Virus record (IMG/VR): IMGVR_UViG_3300044730_000221
Location: 1 to 37,724 of that record
DNA from: a virus
Reading direction: 5' to 3' (one strand)
DNA length: 37,724 nucleotides
In this document: piece by piece, positions 33,235 to 37,724 of the stretch
Position numbering within the stretch: position 1 is the first letter of the stretch
Layout of the letters: every line of letters begins with the position of its first letter
Notes under the pieces: generated by a model
Told to the model about the DNA's origin: nothing
Database searches by the model: none
What the model saw: only the letters and a program-made list of their open reading frames with translations
Program-made: the position numbers and the translations under genes

Positions 33235-33837
33235 TCATACAGAGCCTGATTCGTAGTTAGAGATCCATTCAACGGTCAAGATGATGGATGGAATTTCTGG
33301 AATGTTCCCGGATGCGGCTTCTTGCAGGATGACCACATTGGTATCCGAAGACTGCCATGCCAGTTCGAAGTAATCGCCGCTTACCAAAGGCAACAGAAAG
33401 TTCCACGAGGGAACGATTTCTGAGTTTGGTCCATCGATAACGATCTTGGTGGCTGAGTAAGAAACATTGACTCCGTTGATTCTCGGCCAAATGAAGACAG
33501 CACTGGCACTTCCGCCGGTCTTGTCTAACTGAGCAGAGAATTGAAAATTGTAGATTCCAGAATCTGCTATGTAGATCTTGGAAGTAGGAATGCCTCTCTG
33601 AATTTGAAACTCACTGACTACACTGTTGAAAGTGAACAGATTGACCGTATTCGCTACCGGATTGGTCTGGGTCGTGGTGTCGTAATACGAAGCATGAGGG
33701 GTTGGTGCGTTGACCTTATTGGCAACTGAGTTAAAGAACAGCCTCAAGACGTTCGAAAACTGATCCTGATAGCGCCTTTCATACTCCTGTGGAGCAATCG
33801 GCAAGTTCGGCGGGGCGACATTAGAAATGACTCCCAT
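33235..33837 (-). CDS. C1q-like beta-sandwich virion protein
   Basis: This 200-residue protein has an N-terminal helical anchor (QEYERRYQDQFSNVLRLFFNS). A C1q/TNF-like jelly roll follows: GIYNFQFSAQLDKTGG, AVFIWPRINGVNV, LPLVSGDYFELAWQSSD, a pattern common in phage minor structural proteins. Such domains often sit on the virion surface as trimers and may bind the host. The start overlaps the stop of the upstream tail gene by one base. A 90-bp spacer to the next gene holds a GTTTAAAT motif. Confidence 0.65.
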   Translation of the reverse strand: MGVISNVAPPNLPIAPQEYERRYQDQFSNVLRLFFNSVANKVNAPTPHASYYDTTTQTNPVANTVNLFTFNSVVSEFQIQRGIPTSKIYIADSGIYNFQFSAQLDKTGGSASAVFIWPRINGVNVSYSATKIVIDGPNSEIVPSWNFLLPLVSGDYFELAWQSSDTNVVILQEAASGNIPEIPSIILTVEWISNYESGSV

Positions 33838-36125
33838 TAGCGTCTTCCATCTGGTCTAATGTCTAAACGCATCGCACCCATCTGCCATGCCACGCCAAGG
33901 TCAGATGAGGTCACACGGAGGGCTAACTGCCTACCCCTGATGCGGGTATAGACCTGCTCGGTGTATTGTTGTACAGGAACAACAGATGTTGCCTGCACAG
34001 TATCTACGTCCGCAGTTCCGTACAAAGCGCCGGGGTAGTTATGCGGGTAAAGACTGAGCGTGACCGCAGGGGTGTTGGTGCTGGAACCCAAGAACTTCAC
34101 GTCCGGAATGATTCTGGAGACGAAACTAAACTGGTCTCCATCCCCAATATCGAAGTCCGCAGTCTGGATGAACGCCGTAATTGGCTGCGCCACGCCCGTC
34201 GAGACATCGTCCCAGCCGACTTCATGGAACGCTACCTGATTGGGGGCATTCATGGTCACAGACGAATATGCCGTATGCGAGGCCGCAGTGGTGGTATTCG
34301 CGCCTCTCACGCAGCCGGTCAGAGCATTACCGCTAACTCCAGTGTAGGTGATCTCTTCGCTTCCAATGACAATTGTTCCGACGTTCGGGAATGACGATGC
34401 ATTGAGCAAAGTAATGGTCGTATCGGTCGAGTTGATGGCTGCGGACAGATAAGACTCTTGGATGCTGATTGCCAGCATCGGGTAATCACGGAGAGTTTGC
34501 TGAACGAATGCAGTTCTGTTTAAACTTCCGTAGTGCCAAGTGCCGTCTTGGTAATTGAATGCGACATAGAGGTTATTCACCTGACTGTCGGTTCCGGGGT
34601 AGAACCACCAGATTTCGCTATACGCCTCATTGATCCCACACATCACCTGCGAGATCTGAGACTTGTTTAAACCTGAAAAGACATGCTGGCGCAGGCTACA
34701 GGGGAGTGTGTCAACACGTCCGTTGTAGACGAAGAACTTGTCGGTTCCCATCCAATAGACCGAGTTATTGACCGCGATGACAGAGTTCTGGGATGCGACA
34801 GAGATGTCTTGGTCAAGAAGGTTGATGCCCCACACAAACGGCGGGCCAATGTACTGCATGGAGTAGATGGCCGTATCCGTTAGAACCACGATCTCCTGAC
34901 GGGTCGATACCGCCGTCATGATCATGGAGCCGTTGGTAATACGCTGTTCGCCTGCCTGATTGGTCAGTTCCGGAACCCATTCATAGGGATTCTCTTGGTC
35001 AGACCAGCGGATCAAAAGCGGGTCGAATGTCGTATTGAAATCTAATGGGTTATAGGGCTTCGATCCGAAGCAAATGAAGAAGTCTCGAACAGGCGATGAG
35101 TTGATGACCAAGGTCTCATCGGGTGCCTGAAGACCTGAATACGATGCCGTCACCGCCACAGTTCCGGACCCTGTGGTTGCCGCAGAGAGCGTCAGGGACG
35201 TTGTCCCAGTCCATGCGGTGGTGACATAGGCTCCAGTTGGAATACCGCTACCGGCGATTACAGAGCCTGTGTTGATGCCTGTCGCATCCGCAACCACAAT
35301 GGTCGTAACACCAGAGGCAAAGGTTGCTGTGGTAGCAACCTTGGGAACTGAGTTGATCTTCGATCTCAGCGTTACCGCACGGGACCATGCGGATGTATCG
35401 TCAGTCCAGTAGTAGAGACCGCCGTCTCGTTCAGAAAAAATCAGATCATCGCCATAGTTGACGATGGACCAGAGTCGCATCGGCAAACCAATCGGGGTGC
35501 TGGAACCCCATCCACCGAAGCCCCATGGACCGCTACCCCAGCCAATGGCTGAAGTCGCTATCGCAGGACCGGCATTGATGTAATACGTTACAACGACCGC
35601 TGAACCTCCACCCGTAGCGGTCGAAGTCGCGGCAGTGGAGGCAATAACGGTGTAGGTGCTATCCGAAGGAACACCCACAATTTCGTATTCGCCGGAGAGC
35701 GTGATTCCGCCCACTGCCGTCGCACCGGAAATGCTGATGTAGGTTCCGACCGTCGCGCCGTGAGCCGCCGCTGTGATGGTGACTAACTTGCTTCCGTTGG
35801 TGGTCGCAATGGGATCAGTACCCAGAGTAACCGTTGTCCTAACTGGGGTGATGTCATGGTAAACACCGCCCAGTTCGACATAGAGTTTCTGGTTGGTCGC
35901 CAATGCCAGAAGATTCTGCGAAAGCAGGGTGACATAGTTCCACATGTAGCGGCACACCCCATCGAAGGTGTTGCCACTTGAGGTGATGTTTTGCCAGCCG
36001 CCTATCTTCTGGGCATATCCACCACGGAACCTCACCTTCTCAGAGATGAAGAATCCGCCCTCTCCGGCATAGTCTGTCGTTTCTCTGTTAACTCCGGGGT
36101 TAAGTTGTAACTTCTGCAATGGCAT
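33837..36125 (-). CDS. Podovirus tail nozzle/stabilisation-type protein
   Basis: This 762-residue beta-rich protein begins LNPGVNRETTDYAGEGGFF ... KVRFRGGYAQKIGGW, a start typical of podovirus tail accessory proteins, which often fold as beta-propellers at the tail tip. An inserted Ig-like, Thr/Ser/Ala-rich module (about 95-180, AAAHGATVGTYISISGATAV) resembles repeat modules in phage structural proteins. A second Ser/Thr-rich module lies near 265-330. No enzymatic motif is seen. It follows the endolysin gene in the late transcript. Two perfect GTTTAAAC sites (34518 and 34665) encode Leu-Asn in the same frame. Confidence 0.65.
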   Translation of the reverse strand: MPLQKLQLNPGVNRETTDYAGEGGFFISEKVRFRGGYAQKIGGWQNITSSGNTFDGVCRYMWNYVTLLSQNLLALATNQKLYVELGGVYHDITPVRTTVTLGTDPIATTNGSKLVTITAAAHGATVGTYISISGATAVGGITLSGEYEIVGVPSDSTYTVIASTAATSTATGGGSAVVVTYYINAGPAIATSAIGWGSGPWGFGGWGSSTPIGLPMRLWSIVNYGDDLIFSERDGGLYYWTDDTSAWSRAVTLRSKINSVPKVATTATFASGVTTIVVADATGINTGSVIAGSGIPTGAYVTTAWTGTTSLTLSAATTGSGTVAVTASYSGLQAPDETLVINSSPVRDFFICFGSKPYNPLDFNTTFDPLLIRWSDQENPYEWVPELTNQAGEQRITNGSMIMTAVSTRQEIVVLTDTAIYSMQYIGPPFVWGINLLDQDISVASQNSVIAVNNSVYWMGTDKFFVYNGRVDTLPCSLRQHVFSGLNKSQISQVMCGINEAYSEIWWFYPGTDSQVNNLYVAFNYQDGTWHYGSLNRTAFVQQTLRDYPMLAISIQESYLSAAINSTDTTITLLNASSFPNVGTIVIGSEEITYTGVSGNALTGCVRGANTTTAASHTAYSSVTMNAPNQVAFHEVGWDDVSTGVAQPITAFIQTADFDIGDGDQFSFVSRIIPDVKFLGSSTNTPAVTLSLYPHNYPGALYGTADVDTVQATSVVPVQQYTEQVYTRIRGRQLALRVTSSDLGVAWQMGAMRLDIRPDGRR

Positions 36126-36127
36126 GG

Positions 36128-36466
36128 TTACACCTTGCGTTCAAAATGCGGAACATCTTTAAACGATTTCCAGTTACCACCCCAGTTGTTTTTAGGATCA
36201 AGACTCTCCCAGTAATCACCGACAGGTTTCAATGTCGGAATGTCGTATGTCAACTTTCCGTCTTTGAAGAAGTTAAGATCAATGGCACAGCGACGAAGAT
36301 GAAGTGAGTTCATCGTCTTACTGCGGCCAGTCTTCATGTAAATCTGTTGCTGCTCTTGTGTGCGGAACAGTTCTCCGCCAGTCACAACGAAGCCAAGTTC
36401 AGTCGCTTTGTTGATCAGTTTGGCAACGTCCAAAAGGAATGCAGCCTGCTCTTTTACGAGACTCAT
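36128..36466 (-). CDS. M15-family endolysin peptidase
   Basis: This 112-residue protein has the M15 zinc peptidase signature. H56 and D63 lie in SLHLRRCAIDLNFF, and H107 lies in VPHFE near the end. R35 in GGELFRTQEQQ occupies the usual substrate-binding position. M15 phage endolysins cut L-alanyl-D-glutamate or D-Ala peptide bonds in peptidoglycan. It has no signal peptide, so it needs the holin encoded just upstream, with which it overlaps by ATGA. It is one-domain, without a cell-wall-binding module. Confidence 0.85.
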   Translation of the reverse strand: MSLVKEQAAFLLDVAKLINKATELGFVVTGGELFRTQEQQQIYMKTGRSKTMNSLHLRRCAIDLNFFKDGKLTYDIPTLKPVGDYWESLDPKNNWGGNWKSFKDVPHFERKV

Positions 36467-37017
36467 AGCCCATCCTCCATGGCTTTCTTCAACTGATCGC
36501 TCTTCTCTTTGCTGCCCTGCGATGAGCCGAAGTAGTACGACACGATCTGGGTCGCTATCGCTGATAGAACGCCAAGGACGTAGATGAGGATGTCCTTTCG
36601 AGAAGATTCAACTGGGGTGTTGTCAAACATGACAACGCCAAAGAGGACGAACGTCAGGAGAAGAATGGATAGGGCCAAGACCGGGGTAACGATCTTGTTA
36701 AGAAGCGGTGCTTTGTCAGAGGTTGCGATCTGTATCTCACGGTCTCGTGCGGAACCTACGTCCTTTAAACGCATCTCTAGTTCGGTAAGATCCAGTTTGT
36801 CTTCTTCCAAGCGAAGACGCATGAGTTCTTCTTCATGCTCCATCTGGGCAATCTGAATCTTGGCAAGATCCTCGCTAGACATTTCTGGCTTCAGTTCTAC
36901 ACCGAGTTTCTTCTCGACATAGTCTTTGCCTTTCGCCAGAACAGCATTGGCAACAAGGTTTAAACCGTTTCCAAGCAACGGCGTGACAATGGCAGCGAGA
37001 GCGGCTGGGATAGGCAT
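36463..37017 (-). CDS. Holin (3TM phage holin-like)
   Basis: This 184-residue protein has a hydrophobic N-terminus (AALAAIVTPLLGNGLNLVANAVLA), a charged coiled-coil middle, and two transmembrane segments (NKIVTPVLALSILLLTFVLF and ILIYVLGVLSAIATQIVSYY). It ends in YYFGSSQGSKEKSDQLK, an ending known from 3TM phage holins. It should form the inner-membrane hole releasing the endolysin encoded next. Two TTTAAAC-type motifs are present (36763 and 36958). Confidence 0.75.
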   Translation of the reverse strand: MPIPAALAAIVTPLLGNGLNLVANAVLAKGKDYVEKKLGVELKPEMSSEDLAKIQIAQMEHEEELMRLRLEEDKLDLTELEMRLKDVGSARDREIQIATSDKAPLLNKIVTPVLALSILLLTFVLFGVVMFDNTPVESSRKDILIYVLGVLSAIATQIVSYYFGSSQGSKEKSDQLKKAMEDGL

Positions 37018-37283
37018 TAGTCTTTATCCTCTTTGCCATCCAATTTCTTGAAGATAAGGCCAAGGGTGTCATTCACCGACCGGAACCCTTCCTTCATGTC
37101 CGTCTTGATTTCACGGACTGCTTCGCGGAAATCATCCCGGCGCACGAAGTCTTCATGCATTTTGGTATCCATCGTCTTCAAGTCCTTACGAACTTCCAAG
37201 ATGGAATCCCAGATCACTTTAAGCGCCCAGCCGCCAAGGAATCCGGCAACGGCTACTGCCCAATTGAAGACAATTTGATTCAT
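37017..37283 (-). CDS. Small single-pass membrane protein of the lysis cassette
   Basis: This 88-residue protein has one N-terminal transmembrane segment (FNWAVAVAGFLGGWALKVIW) and then a charged helical tail (LEVRKDLKTMDTKMHEDF ...). It shares a one-base stop/start overlap with the holin gene. The layout resembles phage holin accessory proteins of the XhlA type; i-spanin function cannot be excluded, though no partner o-spanin lipobox is seen. Confidence 0.6.
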   Translation of the reverse strand: MNQIVFNWAVAVAGFLGGWALKVIWDSILEVRKDLKTMDTKMHEDFVRRDDFREAVREIKTDMKEGFRSVNDTLGLIFKKLDGKEDKD

Positions 37284-37289
37284 GGCACC

Positions 37290-37568
37290 TCATGCCTTTT
37301 TCTTGATGACTCTTAAATTGTTGTCTACGACCAACAAGTACACCGCGCAGAGCAGTCCCGTAATAAAGTAATTATCCAAGTACCACAGCGCCCAGACCCC
37401 GGCCAGTTTAACCACCACCATCACCGCGAGCGGATCGGCGTAGTTGAAAGCCTTGGCAAGAACCGGGTTCACCTCGCGTCCTCCTAACTTCAAAGCCTTG
37501 AGCGTCGTTGCAATGTCCAACACTTGAAGGGCTAGGAAGATTAGGAGAAACGCGACGTTGATGGTCAT
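37290..37568 (-). CDS. Small multi-pass membrane protein (DUF5658-like)
   Basis: This 92-residue protein has three hydrophobic segments (VAFLLIFLALQVLDIATTL, PLAVMVVVKLAGVWALWYL, FITGLLCAVYLLVV) and the motif GGREVNPVL after the first, as in the DUF5658 membrane family. It may be an additional holin or anti-holin. It overlaps the partial upstream gene by ATGA. Confidence 0.6.
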   Translation of the reverse strand: MTINVAFLLIFLALQVLDIATTLKALKLGGREVNPVLAKAFNYADPLAVMVVVKLAGVWALWYLDNYFITGLLCAVYLLVVDNNLRVIKKKA

Positions 37569-37724
37569 TGCTTGACCGCTTCTTCCGGCTTCGGCAACTG
37601 CGCCTCCACCTGCGCCTTCAGTTTCTGCCAGAGCGGGAACCCGCCTTGACTCGTCGGGAGGCTACCCAGCAGATTCACGATGGCGACGGCTTCTTCAAGC
37701 GTCATTTCTAACTTTGCTTCGGAC
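37565..37724 (-). CDS. Partial small hypothetical protein, cut by the window edge
   Basis: The frame is open from the right edge to a stop at 37565-37567. An internal ATG at 37705 would give 46 residues (MTLEEAVAIVNLLGSLPTSQ ...), but the frame continues upstream as EAKLE without a stop, so the true start may be outside. It is helical with a charged C-terminus; no family recognised. Its stop overlaps the next gene by ATGA. Confidence 0.55.
   Translation of the reverse strand, partial: SEAKLEMTLEEAVAIVNLLGSLPTSQGGFPLWQKLKAQVEAQLPKPEEAVKQ

Overview
The window is part of a tailed-phage genome (Caudoviricetes), most likely a podovirus of an uncultured aquatic bacterium. The evidence is the dense, overlapping gene packing, a T7-gp4-like primase-helicase, a phage recombination set (RusA, DUF1071-type annealing protein, small SSB, RecB-like nuclease, NinB), a lysis cassette, a nozzle-like tail protein, and a run of very large low-complexity virion proteins that includes a 3047-residue polyvalent ejection-type protein. 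Base composition is about mid-50s % GC by eye. No host gene, integrase, rRNA or tRNA was found. Terminase, portal, capsid and DNA polymerase are not seen, so the genome continues beyond the window, most obviously past the right edge, where a minus-strand gene is cut off.

Layout. (1) 1-4434, plus strand: an early operon behind a promoter carrying a palindromic operator. It encodes a SprT-like zinc protease, a MoxR/CobS-type AAA+ ATPase, a possible degenerate vWA-like partner, and a string of small proteins ending in a secreted peptide and a strong terminator. (2) 4437-6970, minus strand: RusA then primase-helicase, separated by a 437-bp gene-free stretch that holds several hairpins and a plus-strand terminator, which suggests a non-coding RNA or structured leader. 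(3) 7000-14753, plus strand: the recombination operon (RecB-like nuclease, annealing protein, SSB, HTH protein, ending in NinB). A glycan-modifying cassette sits in its middle: a TPR-linked two-domain glycosyltransferase, an FkbM methyltransferase and a second glycosyltransferase. Most genes overlap by ATGA or GTGA, so translation is probably coupled. (4) 37724-14764, minus strand: the late operon. In transcription order it holds small membrane proteins, holin, M15 endolysin, nozzle-like tail protein, C1q-like protein, three low-complexity or repeat virion proteins with a GNAT-like protein among them, a Pro-rich virion protein, the giant polyvalent protein and an HNH nuclease. The plus operon terminator lies inside the 3' end of that HNH gene.

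Main surprises. The palindrome GTTTAAAC and one-base variants are strongly over-represented in all reading frames and on both strands. The three best promoters share the -10 hexamer TAAACT. One virion protein is built from 18 nine-residue repeats followed by 18 gap-free eighteen-residue repeats. The giant protein carries two tandem ADP-ribosyltransferase-like domains, the first of which is encoded by AT-rich, foreign-looking DNA.
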